Shown here: piece after piece, positions 16,894 through 24,896 of the stretch | Layout: each line of letters starts with the position of its first letter | Numbering within the stretch: position 1 is the stretch's first letter | From: Hyphomicrobiales bacterium | GTDB taxonomy: Bacteria; Pseudomonadota; Alphaproteobacteria; Rhizobiales; Rhizobiaceae | Length of the DNA: 64,000 bases | Direction: 5' to 3' | NCBI GenBank assembly: GCA_900465675.1 | Contig: UBJR01000028.1 | Span: forward strand, 124,001-188,000 | The notes under the pieces: model-generated | Database searches by the model: none | What the model saw: the letters and a program-made list of their open reading frames with translations, nothing else | Told to the model about the DNA's origin: nothing | Translations under genes and position numbers: made by a program

Positions 16894-17691
16894 ATGTACG
16901 AGTTGAACTATCACCGCGCCTCTTCGGTCGATGAGGCGGTCAAGCTGATCGCGGGCAAGCCGGAGGGCAAGTTCGTTTCCGGCGGTATGACGCTGATTGC
17001 CACCATGAAGCAGCGGCTCGCCGCGCCGAGCGACCTTGTCGATCTCCGGCATATCGACGCCATGAAGGGTATCAAGGTCGATGGCCGAAAGATCAGCATC
17101 GGCGGCGCGACCACGCATGCGGAAGTCGCTTCATCTGCGGCAATTCGCAGTGTGCTTCCGGCCTTCTGCGAACTGGCGGGCCTGATCGGCGATCCGCATG
17201 TCCGGCATATGGGGACGATCGGCGGTTCGATCGCCAATAACGACCCGGCTGCCGACTATCCGGCGGCAATGCTGGCGCTCAACGCGACGATCGTGACAAG
17301 CAGGCGCCAGCTACCAGCGGATCAGTTCTTTACCGGGCTGTTCGAGACGGCGCTTGAGGACGGTGAGATCGTGACCGGTGTCAGCTTCGATGCGCCGGAG
17401 AAGGCCGGTTATGCCAAGTTCCGCAATCCGGCCTCGCGTTATGCGATCACGAGCGTGCTGGTGACCAGGTCAGGCGGCACAGTCAGGGTCGGCATCGCCG
17501 GGGCGGGCAGCAACGGTGCCTTTCGGCATGGTGGGCTTGAAGCGGCTCTCAGCGCCAACTGGTCGCCCGATGCCGCGATGGGCGTTCAGGTCGATGCCAA
17601 CGGCCTGCTTTCCGATCTGCATGCCAGCGCGGAATATCGCGCCAATTTGATAAAAGTCATGACGAAGCGGGCCGTTGCTGCTGTAGGTTAG
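16894..17691 (+). CDS. coxM: Molybdenum hydroxylase FAD-binding medium subunit (CoxM-like)
   Basis: A 265-aa flavoprotein subunit that accepts electrons from CoxS. The N-terminal FAD-binding segment (VSGGMTLIATMKQRLAAPSDLVDL) and the second FAD motif (VRHMGTIGGSIANNDPAADYPA) are clear, followed by the CO-dehydrogenase flavoprotein C-terminal domain. The start follows coxL by 12 bases with a GAGGA ribosome-binding site. It is last in the operon, followed by a good terminator. Confidence 0.9.
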   Translation: MYELNYHRASSVDEAVKLIAGKPEGKFVSGGMTLIATMKQRLAAPSDLVDLRHIDAMKGIKVDGRKISIGGATTHAEVASSAAIRSVLPAFCELAGLIGDPHVRHMGTIGGSIANNDPAADYPAAMLALNATIVTSRRQLPADQFFTGLFETALEDGEIVTGVSFDAPEKAGYAKFRNPASRYAITSVLVTRSGGTVRVGIAGAGSNGAFRHGGLEAALSANWSPDAAMGVQVDANGLLSDLHASAEYRANLIKVMTKRAVAAVG

Positions 17692-17719
17692 TCGCAACGA
17701 GCGGCATTCCGGATATGTC

Positions 17720-17756
17720 AACCCAGCCGCTTTATCGGCTGGGTTGAAGCTTTTTC
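17720..17756 (+). terminator. Rho-independent terminator after coxM
   Basis: A 10-bp stem, AACCCAGCCG (17720-17729) with CGGCTGGGTT (17736-17745), has a 6-base loop and is followed by GAAGCTTTTT. It separates the cox operon from hemA. Confidence 0.8.
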
Positions 17757-17873
17757 GTCTGGAATGATTCAAAAATATGCGCCTTTTGCCGCAGTTGATG
17801 GTAAAGGAGGCGCCATGGGTTGACGCGCGGCGGTGTGCTTAGCAAAACGGTCGCGTGATACTGGAGCATATGC

Positions 17874-19088
17874 ATGGATTTCGAAGCGTTTTTCAAAAGC
17901 GAGCTTGATGGTCTTCATTCTGAAGGCCGCTATCGCGTTTTTGCCGACCTTGAGCGCCACAGCGGACAGTTTCCGCGTGCGACGCGCCACACGGCCGACG
18001 GCCCGAAAGACGTAACGGTCTGGTGCTCCAACGACTATCTCGGTATGGGCCAGAATCCCAAGGTGATCGAGGCGATGAAAGCCGCCATCGACCACTGTGG
18101 CGCGGGTGCGGGAGGCACCCGGAATATCTCTGGCACCAACCACCACCACGTTCTGCTCGAGCGCGAACTTGCCGATCTGCATGGCAAGGAAGCAGCGCTG
18201 ACCTTCACCTCGGGTTATGTCTCGAACTGGGCGGCGCTCGGCACGCTCGGCGGCAAGATCCCCGGCATGATCATTTTCTCCGATGCGCTGAATCACGCCT
18301 CGATGATCGAAGGCATTCGCTACGCCAAGTGCGAGAAGGTGATCTGGAAGCACAACGACATCCATGACCTCGAAGCCAAGCTGGCGGCCGCCGATCCAAA
18401 GGCGCCGAAGCTGATCGCTTTCGAAAGCGTCTATTCGATGGATGGCGACATCGCTCCGATCAAGGAAATCTGCGACCTCGCCGACAAGTACGGCGCAATG
18501 ACCTATCTCGACGAAGTCCATGCCGTCGGCATGTACGGCCCGCGCGGCGGCGGCATTGCCGAGCGCGAAGGCCTGATGGACCGGATCACCGTGATCGAGG
18601 GAACGCTTGCCAAGGCCTTCGGCGTCATGGGCGGCTATATTGCGGCGTCGACGGCGCTTTGCGACTTCATCCGCTCCTTCGCCTCGGGCTTCATCTTCAC
18701 GACCTCGCTGCCGCCGGCGCTCGCCGCCGGTGCGGTCGCTTCGATCCAGCATCTGAAGGCCAGCCCCTTCGAGCGTGCCCGCCATCAGGACCGCGTGCGC
18801 AAGCTGCGCCAGCTGCTCGACCAGCAGGGCATTCCGCATATGCCGAACCCGAGCCATATCGTGCCGGTGATGGTCGGGGATGCCGCGAAGTGCAAGTGGA
18901 TCTCGGATCTGCTGCTCGACAATTTCGGCGTTTATGTTCAGCCGATCAATTATCCGACGGTGCCGAAGAAGACCGAGCGCCTGCGCATCACGCCGACGCC
19001 GCAGCATTCCGATGCCGATATCGAGCATCTGGTCGGCGCGCTGCATTCGCTCTGGTCGCGCTGTGCGCTTGCAAGGCACGTCGCCTAA
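17874..19088 (+). CDS. hemA: 5-aminolevulinate synthase
   Basis: Condenses glycine with succinyl-CoA to 5-aminolevulinate, the first step of haem and cobalamin synthesis in alphaproteobacteria. The protein is 404 aa, normal for the family. Visible motifs are [22 protein letters not shown], the PLP-binding [12 protein letters not shown] and the catalytic lysine in [12 protein letters not shown] (K247). The ATG at 17874 follows TGGAG. I see no full FNR/FixK box (TTGAT-N4-ATCAA) in the 180 bp upstream. It converges with dxr on a shared palindrome. Confidence 0.96.
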   Translation: MDFEAFFKSELDGLHSEGRYRVFADLERHSGQFPRATRHTADGPKDVTVWCSNDYLGMGQNPKVIEAMKAAIDHCGAGAGGTRNISGTNHHHVLLERELADLHGKEAALTFTSGYVSNWAALGTLGGKIPGMIIFSDALNHASMIEGIRYAKCEKVIWKHNDIHDLEAKLAAADPKAPKLIAFESVYSMDGDIAPIKEICDLADKYGAMTYLDEVHAVGMYGPRGGGIAEREGLMDRITVIEGTLAKAFGVMGGYIAASTALCDFIRSFASGFIFTTSLPPALAAGAVASIQHLKASPFERARHQDRVRKLRQLLDQQGIPHMPNPSHIVPVMVGDAAKCKWISDLLLDNFGVYVQPINYPTVPKKTERLRITPTPQHSDADIEHLVGALHSLWSRCALARHVA

Positions 19089-19111
19089 GGAAAACAGAAA
19101 TAACGTAATAA

Positions 19112-19140
19112 AAATGGCCGCTTAAGCGGCCATTTCCTTT
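19112..19140. terminator. Bidirectional terminator shared by hemA and dxr
   Basis: A perfect 24-base palindrome (19112-19135, centre CTTAAG) is flanked by A-rich sequence on the left and T-rich sequence on the right. The dxr stop codon and its last codons (EMAA) lie inside the hairpin. It serves hemA from the left and dxr from the right. Confidence 0.75.
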
Positions 19141-20315
19141 TGAGCGATGATTTCGCCGGCGCGGTGCCGTGCCTCGTTATCGGCGGCGAAGACGTCTTCC
19201 ATCGTCGTGGCGGCCTCGTGGCCGGTCATCATATCCATCACGCGCTCGGCAATATCGGCCATCTCAAGGAAGCCGATCCGGCCATCGCAGAAGGCGTGGA
19301 AGGCGATCTCTTCCGCAGCATTCATGACGGCGCCCTGCAGGCCGCCGCGTTCCAGTGCTGTGCGGGCCAGCCGCAGCGCCGGGAAGCGCACTTCATCCGG
19401 CGCCTCGAAATCCAGACGCGCCAGCTTGGCAAAGTCCAGCCGCTCGACATCGAGCTTCGAGCGGTTCGGATAGGTCAGCGCATAGCCGATCGCGGTGCGC
19501 ATATCCGGGCAGCCGAGCTGCGCCAGCACCGATCCATCGACGTAACCGACCATCGAATGGATGACCGACTGCGGATGGACGATGACCTCAACCTGATCAG
19601 GACGAACGTTGAAGAGGTGCTTGGCCTCGATCATCTCCAGCGCCTTGTTGAACATCGAAGCGCTGCCGATCGAAATCTTCAGACCCATCGACCAGTTCGG
19701 ATGGGCGCGGGCGATATCGGCGGTGACGCCTGCCATCTGCTCGCGCGTCCAGGTGCGGAACGGACCGCCCGAAGCGGTCAGAACGATGCGCTCGACGGCA
19801 TGATGTTGATCATCCTCCAGCGACTGGAAGATGGCGCTGTGTTCGCTATCGACGGGGATCAGTCTTCCGCCGCCTTCGGCCACAGCCTTGACGAAAAGCT
19901 CGCCTGCGGAGACCAGGCATTCCTTGTTGGCAAGGGCGATGTCGGCGCCGCGCCTTGCTGCCGCCAGCGTGGGCTCCAGTCCTGCCGTTCCGACGATTGC
20001 CGCCATGACGACATCGGTGTCACGGCTACCCGCCTCGATTAGCGCTTCGCGGCCGGCTGCGACCTCGATACCGGTGCCTGACAAAGCAGCCTTCAGAGCC
20101 CCATAGCTCATCTCATCGGCGGTGACGGCGACCTTGGCGCCAGAGGCCTTTGCCTGTTCCGCCAGCAGCGCGACATTGGTGTTGCCTGATATGGCCACGA
20201 CCTCGAAAGTGTCGCGGCCGCCAAGCTGATTGACCACATCGAGCGTGTTGACGCCGATCGAGCCGGTTGAGCCGAAAATGCTGATGCGCCGCGGCGCGGT
20301 GAGGCCGGTCTTCAT
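19122..20315 (-). CDS. dxr: 1-deoxy-D-xylulose 5-phosphate reductoisomerase
   Basis: Converts DXP to 2-C-methyl-D-erythritol 4-phosphate with NADPH, the committed step of the MEP isoprenoid pathway. The protein is 397 aa. The NADPH-binding GSTGSIGVNTLDVV, the ALANKECLVSAGEL segment and the metal/substrate motif PVDSEHSAIFQ are all present, as is PHPNWSMG-type sequence in the catalytic loop. It stands alone, not in the usual proteobacterial uppS-cdsA-dxr cluster. Its final codons form half of a terminator hairpin. Confidence 0.95.
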   Translation of the reverse strand: MKTGLTAPRRISIFGSTGSIGVNTLDVVNQLGGRDTFEVVAISGNTNVALLAEQAKASGAKVAVTADEMSYGALKAALSGTGIEVAAGREALIEAGSRDTDVVMAAIVGTAGLEPTLAAARRGADIALANKECLVSAGELFVKAVAEGGGRLIPVDSEHSAIFQSLEDDQHHAVERIVLTASGGPFRTWTREQMAGVTADIARAHPNWSMGLKISIGSASMFNKALEMIEAKHLFNVRPDQVEVIVHPQSVIHSMVGYVDGSVLAQLGCPDMRTAIGYALTYPNRSKLDVERLDFAKLARLDFEAPDEVRFPALRLARTALERGGLQGAVMNAAEEIAFHAFCDGRIGFLEMADIAERVMDMMTGHEAATTMEDVFAADNEARHRAGEIIAQKEMAA

Positions 20316-20630
20316 GCGCGTGTCTTATCCAGAGCCGTCATTGGCCTTCGGCTCTACCGCGCTTTCCGGGGTGCGGCAAGTGTGCAACGCAGCAGTTTTC
20401 TCTCGCAACGGGGTTTACAGAGCGGCGTTCGGATGTGACTCTTGTAACATCCATGGAGGATGACGGGATGCGTGGCCTGGACGGCCAGAGCCGCATTCCA
20501 GCGCTTGGGCGCACCCGGCAAACGGCACTGCGGTGCCCTGCCACTTCAAAAATTGGGAGGAATGAACGGACGCGTTTCGCGATGCTTCCGCATGGTTCCT
20601 GCGTCTCGGCGCTCCAAAAGGCAGACTTTG
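20316..20630. other. Intergenic region between dxr and the 20631 gene
   Basis: This 315-bp stretch contains the divergent promoters. Open frames run through it on the plus strand, but their translations are Arg/Pro-rich and lead into the real gene only from its signal peptide onward. No regulatory motif is recognised. Confidence 0.4.
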
Positions 20631-21278
20631 ATGACGTTGCTGAAGCTGACAATTCTATGCGCCGCCTGGCTTGCCCAGACGTTGCCGGCGCGGGCCGACA
20701 ATCTGTTGATCTGGAACCCGGTGCAGGTGTCCGATCAGGCCTACAAGGCAACGATGGGGTTTCGTCTGCCGTTCGAGTGGGAAACCAGCGCCGGTGTCGA
20801 TCTCGGGCTATCGGCAACCGATGGCGATGCGATCCTCAAGGGATCCGGGCAGGCGACACTCTGGGGCAAGATCAGCAACGTGAGGGCAACCCCGGGCGGA
20901 CCGGCGCAGCAATCTGCCGGTGTTCGCGTCGATACGCTGCGCGGCAGCGGCGCGCTGATGCTCAGCCGCTCGAAAAGCTTCATTCTCTCCGACTCGCTTG
21001 ATCTCCAGACCAGCCGCTTCGTCAATGTCGGCTTCGATCCGGTGGCCGCGCGCCAGACTTCGGTCACCGCCAGCCAGGCGATGAAGCTGATTTATCCCTG
21101 GACGGGGACAGCGCTGACCGCCAATGGCAGCGTTACGGGCCTCGGTCAGGATTTTTCGAGCTCCGTCGGCGTCAGCCAGAATATCCTGCCGAATCTCAAT
21201 TTGAACGCTGCCGTCAACGATCCACTGTCCTCAAGCCGCTCGGCAAATGTCAATATCAACTACCGGGTCACCTGGTAG
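20631..21278 (+). CDS. Exported envelope protein of unknown function
   Basis: A 215-aa protein with a clear signal peptide (MTLLKLTILCAAWLAQTLPARAD, cleavage near residue 23). The mature part is rich in Ser, Thr, Asn and alternating hydrophobics and ends in VNINYRVTW. The terminal aromatic residue and strand-like pattern would fit an outer-membrane barrel or surface beta protein, but I do not recognise a family. The ATG at 20631 starts the signal peptide directly. A longer start at 20592 would add an Arg/Lys-rich N-terminus and cannot be excluded. Confidence 0.7.
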   Translation: MTLLKLTILCAAWLAQTLPARADNLLIWNPVQVSDQAYKATMGFRLPFEWETSAGVDLGLSATDGDAILKGSGQATLWGKISNVRATPGGPAQQSAGVRVDTLRGSGALMLSRSKSFILSDSLDLQTSRFVNVGFDPVAARQTSVTASQAMKLIYPWTGTALTANGSVTGLGQDFSSSVGVSQNILPNLNLNAAVNDPLSSSRSANVNINYRVTW

Positions 21279-21336
21279 GATCTGAACCAACCGCTGCCTC
21301 CGGCGTTTCTCTGCCATTGCAAAAGGAGGAAGAGTC

Positions 21337-21603
21337 ATGGTTTTCAAGGAAGCCACTTTTCACGGCAAACAGCCGGAGATCGAAGCCGAGTTTGTCAATC
21401 ACGCGACACTGGAGATTGCGGCAGCCGAGGCGTTGGCCGTGGCCGGGAGCATCGATGCGTCCGATGTTCAGGTAACGGCCGAGAATGAAGAGATCGTATT
21501 GACGGGCACTGTCGGCACAGTCGAAGAGATCGAGCGGGCGACCGCGGTGGTCAGCTCGGTCAAAGGTGTCCACGGTGTCCGCAACCAGATCCTGCTCGGT
21601 TGA
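21337..21603 (+). CDS. BON-domain protein
   Basis: A small protein of 88 aa that is almost wholly one BON domain: IEIAAAEALA-type helix, then VQVTAENEEIVLTGTVGTVEEIERATAVVSSVKGVHGVRNQI. BON domains bind membranes or phospholipids and occur in OsmY-like stress proteins. No signal peptide is visible, so it is probably cytoplasmic or membrane-peripheral. A very strong AAAGGAGGAAGAG ribosome-binding site precedes the ATG. Confidence 0.85.
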   Translation: MVFKEATFHGKQPEIEAEFVNHATLEIAAAEALAVAGSIDASDVQVTAENEEIVLTGTVGTVEEIERATAVVSSVKGVHGVRNQILLG

Positions 21604-21619
21604 CGCCCTGCGTTAACCA

Positions 21620-21635
21620 TTAACAAAAGATTAAC
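21620..21635. promoter_or_regulatory. CtrA-type binding site
   Basis: TTAA (21620-21623), seven bases, then TTAAC (21631-21635) match the full alphaproteobacterial CtrA consensus TTAA-N7-TTAAC. Another GTTAACCATTAAC element overlaps just upstream. The site is about 75 bp before the methyltransferase start, a promoter-like position. Confidence 0.5.
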
Positions 21636-21708
21636 GTTCTGTAATTGGACGCTCCACGGGCAGCGGCATAGGTTAAAGCCAAATTTCCTGGTTTTACCGG
21701 AGGTGCCT

Positions 21709-22506
21709 ATGCATCGCATGGAAGAGATCAACCGCAGAACATGGAGCAACCCGCTCGCCCGGCGTGATTACCGGTCGAGCACGGGCTTCATCAATGAGGG
21801 TGAACGTGTGGTTTTCGAGATCGCCCGCAATCGCGGCGCGGGCGCGCGCATCCTCGACATCGGTATAGGCGGCGGCCGCACCACTGGATTGTTTCAGCCC
21901 GTGGCCGCTGATTATGTCGGTATCGACTATACGCCCGAGATGGTGGCGCTAGCGCAGCGCAACTACCCTTCCGCCCAGCTGGAGCATATGGACGCCCGCG
22001 ATCTCTCACGCTTTGCGAAGAGCAGCTTCGACATCGTGGTCTTCAGCTATAATGGCATCGATTCCGTGGATGCGGATGGGCGCAAGGCAATTCTTGGCGA
22101 AGTCTCCCGGGTGCTGAAGGCTGGCGGCACCTTCGTGTTCTCGACCTTCAACCGCAATTGGCATGGGTTCGGTGAAAAGCGGGCGCGCTCCTCGATCGTC
22201 TGGTCGAACGATCCACTCAAGCTCGGCTTTCGCCTTGTGAAGCATGCCGTCGGGCTGGTGCGCGAGCGCCGGTTTGCGCCGCTGGAACAGCGCGATGGCG
22301 AACATGCCATTCTGCTGCACCGCGCCCACGATTTCGGTATCATGGTCTATGCAACGACGCCGGAGCAGCTTCGCTCGCAACTCGGCGAGAGCGGCTTTGA
22401 CAGCGATCCGATGCTGTTTTCAGTCGATGGGCAGCTGCTGCGCGGCGAGACTTTGCCGGACGAGGAATATTTCCACGTCGTTGCCTACAAGCCGGCGCTC
22501 AGCTGA
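21709..22506 (+). CDS. Class I SAM-dependent methyltransferase
   Basis: A 265-aa protein. The Rossmann motif I is ILDIGIGGGRTTG, motif II VGIDYTPEMVALAQ, and a conserved FDIVVFSYNGIDSV precedes LKAGGTFVFSTFN, the standard small-molecule methyltransferase layout. The substrate cannot be told. The ATG at 21709 follows CCGGAGGTGCCT, so it is preferred over the GTG at 21703. The upstream CtrA-like box suggests cell-cycle control. The stop codon abuts the stop of a small gene on the other strand in a TGATCA palindrome. Confidence 0.85.
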   Translation: MHRMEEINRRTWSNPLARRDYRSSTGFINEGERVVFEIARNRGAGARILDIGIGGGRTTGLFQPVAADYVGIDYTPEMVALAQRNYPSAQLEHMDARDLSRFAKSSFDIVVFSYNGIDSVDADGRKAILGEVSRVLKAGGTFVFSTFNRNWHGFGEKRARSSIVWSNDPLKLGFRLVKHAVGLVRERRFAPLEQRDGEHAILLHRAHDFGIMVYATTPEQLRSQLGESGFDSDPMLFSVDGQLLRGETLPDEEYFHVVAYKPALS

Positions 22507-22671
22507 TCAGCCGGCGAAGCGCTCCGCCAGGAAATGCGAACTGCTGGTCGCTCCGGCCAGGCGGTCGGTCTTCTGGGTGGTCGTGGTGCCGTGCGGCTGG
22601 TAGGCCAAGGCAACGATGACGGCACTGATGGCGATATAGCCGATCGCAAGTAGCGTGAGTTTTTGACGCAT
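22507..22671 (-). CDS. Small single-span membrane protein
   Basis: A 54-aa protein. MRQKLTLLAIGYIAISAVIVALAY forms one hydrophobic helix with a positive N-terminus, followed by a polar tail (QPHGTTTTQKTDRLAGATSS). GGAG lies about 9 bases before the ATG. No family is recognised. It is tail-to-tail with the methyltransferase gene. The helix-plus-tail pattern and the ribosome-binding site make it plausible as a real gene. Confidence 0.55.
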   Translation of the reverse strand: MRQKLTLLAIGYIAISAVIVALAYQPHGTTTTQKTDRLAGATSSSHFLAERFAG

Positions 22672-22740
22672 GGCGGGAACTCCGTTCTGCCAGCTTAACG
22701 CCGCCCCAGCGGCAAAGTTCCAGCCCGGCAAAGCGCAAAG

Positions 22741-22765
22741 AAAAACCGGCCTCTGACGGCCGGTT
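22741..22765 (-). terminator. Terminator after the small exported protein gene
   Basis: The stem AACCGGCC (22744-22751) with GGCCGGTT (22758-22765) has a 6-base loop. On the minus strand it is followed by a run of T. It ends transcription of the gene at 22788-23009. Confidence 0.75.
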
Positions 22766-22787
22766 CTCCAATCTTGAGAAATAAGTC

Positions 22788-23009
22788 TTAGCGGCAGACG
22801 CGGGTCTTTTTGACGACCCAGTGGCCGTGTTCGTGGAAGCGGGCCGTCTTCACGTAGCAATGCGTCGCCACGTGGTGCATCGGTTTGTGCCAGCGGTGTG
22901 CCGGCGCGCGCTCGGTGGTGGTAACGGTTACGTTTGCTGCCTGTGACGGCGCAGTGGTCGAAACAATGGCGGCTGCTGCAAGCATGGATGCAAGAATAAG
23001 AGATTTCAT
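22788..23009 (-). CDS. Small exported protein, His- and Lys-rich
   Basis: A 73-aa protein with a signal peptide (MKSLILASMLAAAAIVSTTAPSQA, cleavage near residue 24). The mature part is about 49 residues with several histidines (HRWHKPMHHVATHC, FHEHGHW) and two cysteines that may pair. It may bind metal, but that is inference. I do not recognise the family. It has its own terminator. Confidence 0.7.
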   Translation of the reverse strand: MKSLILASMLAAAAIVSTTAPSQAANVTVTTTERAPAHRWHKPMHHVATHCYVKTARFHEHGHWVVKKTRVCR

Positions 23010-23359
23010 GGTTTTGGCCTTTCGATTAACCGGACGATCAACTCGCCAATCGCACGCCTGGTTCCAACCTTACGAAATATTTAGGTTTTTCGCCCTGGAG
23101 CGGCTATTGTCCGGCCTTACTCAATTTCTGCGTGGGGTGTGCGGAAAAGCAATTCCGGCATCGAGTGCGGCCAATAAGCAACGGTCCTGCCTTCGAATTG
23201 TCCCCTTTGCGATCAGAACGTTAAGAACGTTCTTCATTGCGTATGGAAACAATGAAGGCCTCTTGGATCGTTCTGCGATCCCATACGTTATTTGTGGCTG
23301 GGTTTGCTTGCCGGTGCGGTTTCGATCAGAAGCTGCCGGTGCCATTTGAGAAGGAGACC
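23010..23359. other. Intergenic region upstream of the DUF992 gene
   Basis: No gene is supported here. A perfect 12-base palindrome AAGAACGTTCTT sits at 23223-23234, preceded by a direct repeat of its GAACGTT half (starting near 23216). Together they could be an operator for the DUF992 gene. A good ribosome-binding site (AAGGAGACC) closes the region. Confidence 0.5.
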
Positions 23360-23878
23360 ATGATGAAAAAGACCATTGCGATGGTAATTGCAGCAGCTTC
23401 GCTTACGCAGGCTTGTGTCACAGCGGCGAGCGCTGCCGATATGGTCCGGACCTACGAGGAACCGGATACGCGCGGCGGCGTCAAGATCGGCATGCTGACC
23501 TGCGATATCGGCGGCGGCCTCGGCTATGTTCTCGGCTCCGCGAAGGAAGCCGATTGCGTATTCAGCTCGACGATCGGCAATGAAGTGACCGATCACTATA
23601 CCGGCGATATCCGCAAGCTCGGCATCGACCTCGGCTTCACCACCCGCAGCCGCCTCGTCTGGGCCGTCTTCGCCCCGACAGCCGGCTATCACCGCGGCTC
23701 GCTTGGCGGCCTCTATGTCGGCGCCTCTGCCGAAGCCACCGTCGGCGCCGGCGTCGGCGCCAACGTGCTGATCGGCGGTACGTCTGGTTCGATCCACCTG
23801 CAGGCGCTCAGCGTCACCGGCCAGCTCGGCCTGAACGTTGCGGCCGGCAGTGCTTCGATGACGCTGACCCCGGGCTGA
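23360..23878 (+). CDS. DUF992 family exported protein
   Basis: A 172-aa protein. A signal peptide (MMKKTIAMVIAAASLTQACVTAASAAD) precedes the DUF992 pattern: GVKIGMLTCDIGGGLGYVLGSAKEADCVFSS, YTGDIRKLGIDLGFT, LVWAVFAP, then GVGANVLIGGTSGSIHLQALSVTGQLGLNVAAG. The family is widespread in rhizobia, exported and of unknown function. Two adjacent ATGs exist at 23360 and 23363, behind AAGGAGACC. Confidence 0.85.
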   Translation: MMKKTIAMVIAAASLTQACVTAASAADMVRTYEEPDTRGGVKIGMLTCDIGGGLGYVLGSAKEADCVFSSTIGNEVTDHYTGDIRKLGIDLGFTTRSRLVWAVFAPTAGYHRGSLGGLYVGASAEATVGAGVGANVLIGGTSGSIHLQALSVTGQLGLNVAAGSASMTLTPG

Positions 23879-24035
23879 TTTTAGTGCTGTTTGCGCCCCT
23901 TCCGCTTTGGCGGGAGGGGTTTACCCACGTTAGAGACTAGCCTGTGAGTTTCTTAGGCGGTTTCTGCGATTATGGGTTGTCGCAGCGTTTGATTTTAGTT
24001 GCTGGTGTGATTTTGTTTGTCCGGCGTTCCGGGGG

Positions 24036-24704
24036 ATGAACATGCTGGCCAACCTTCAAAACATGGCAACACTCATTGCAACCGCCGTCGGTATATACGT
24101 CGCTGTCGGCGGACTTTGGTCTTGGCGGCGCGAGACCACGGGCAAGCGCGATATCGAGCTTTGCCAAATGGTCATTGAGAAATTCTACGAGGCCGAGCAT
24201 AAGATCTCGGTACTTCGTTCACCGATGTCCTACGTCGATGAAGGTGAAAGCCGAAAACCTGAACCGAATGAGAGCGAGGCTGAAGCAGATCGGCGCAACT
24301 TTCTTTTCGTGCCGCTCGCGCGCTTCAATCAACAGTTCGAATTTTGGTCGGAGTTTTTGGCATACAAGTTCCGTATGAGAGCGCTGTTCGGAGATGAGGC
24401 TGCTGAAGCGTTTAACATGGTAGATCAATCGCTTCGGTCATTTCGTGCTGCTGCTATAACCCGCTATCAAGCCCTATATAGAAACCCAAACGGTCTCAAT
24501 GCTGAAAGTAGTCGGCACTTTGAGGAGACAATATGGGAGGGTTTGGCTGAGAACGATCCTCTTAGCCTAAATATAAAGAACGCAATTATTCGAATGGAAG
24601 CGATATGCATCCCAATAGTTCGTTCAAGTAACAAGCCGAGTTTATCGAGGCGACTGGGGCGCCGAATTTCGTTTGTCTGGTTTAACGGATTGGCCGGGAT
24701 ATAG
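24036..24704 (+). CDS. Hypothetical membrane-anchored protein beside a tRNA
   Basis: A 222-aa protein. It has one hydrophobic segment near the N-terminus (about residues 11-30, ATLIATAVGIYVAVGGLWSW), then a charged, mainly helical cytoplasmic part with many aromatic residues and no recognised domain. Its base composition is visibly more AT-rich than the neighbours and it uses codons such as ATA and AAT freely, suggesting recent transfer. It lies just beyond the 3' end of tRNA-Arg, a common integration point. I see no integrase or duplicated tRNA end near it. The start may be M1 or M3; no good ribosome-binding site is visible. Confidence 0.6.
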   Translation: MNMLANLQNMATLIATAVGIYVAVGGLWSWRRETTGKRDIELCQMVIEKFYEAEHKISVLRSPMSYVDEGESRKPEPNESEAEADRRNFLFVPLARFNQQFEFWSEFLAYKFRMRALFGDEAAEAFNMVDQSLRSFRAAAITRYQALYRNPNGLNAESSRHFEETIWEGLAENDPLSLNIKNAIIRMEAICIPIVRSSNKPSLSRRLGRRISFVWFNGLAGI

Positions 24705-24749
24705 CTGCTGTATGCTGCCTGTTGTCTCACGCGGAATTGGGCGGGGGAA

Positions 24750-24826
24750 TGGTGATTCCGACGCGATTCGAACGCGTGACCCTCAGATTAGGAATCTGAT
24801 GCTCTATCCTGCTGAGCTACGGAACC
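24750..24826 (-). tRNA. tRNA-Arg (anticodon CCT)
   Basis: The reverse complement folds as a standard cloverleaf of 77 bases with CCA encoded. The acceptor arm is GGTTCCG (24826-24820) with CGGAATC (24760-24754), including one G-U pair. The D arm is GCTCAGCAGGATAGAGC, the anticodon arm CAGATTCCTAATCTG with CCT at 24792-24790, and the T arm contains GTTCGAATC. It reads the AGG codon. Confidence 0.96.
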
Positions 24827-24845
24827 ACTTGGGGCTCATGCATAC

Positions 24846-24875
24846 AAAAGGCTTGGCGCGAAGCCAAGCCTTTTT
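24846..24875. terminator. Bidirectional terminator between the M20 amidohydrolase gene and tRNA-Arg
   Basis: A 12-bp stem, AAAAGGCTTGGC (24846-24857) with GCCAAGCCTTTT (24863-24874), has a 5-base loop and A/T runs on both flanks. It lies only 20 bp upstream of the tRNA 5' end, so the tRNA promoter must overlap it. Confidence 0.85.
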
Positions 24876-24896
24876 CAGTCCGGTTTTCAGTATAGA

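Noticed and set aside
15568-17118. Long minus-strand open frame opposite coxL and coxM
   Set aside because: It crosses two well-supported genes and its translation shows no family features.
17692-17873. Possible FNR/FixK box before hemA
   Set aside because: TTGATGGTAAAGGAGG begins like the consensus but lacks the ATCAA half-site.
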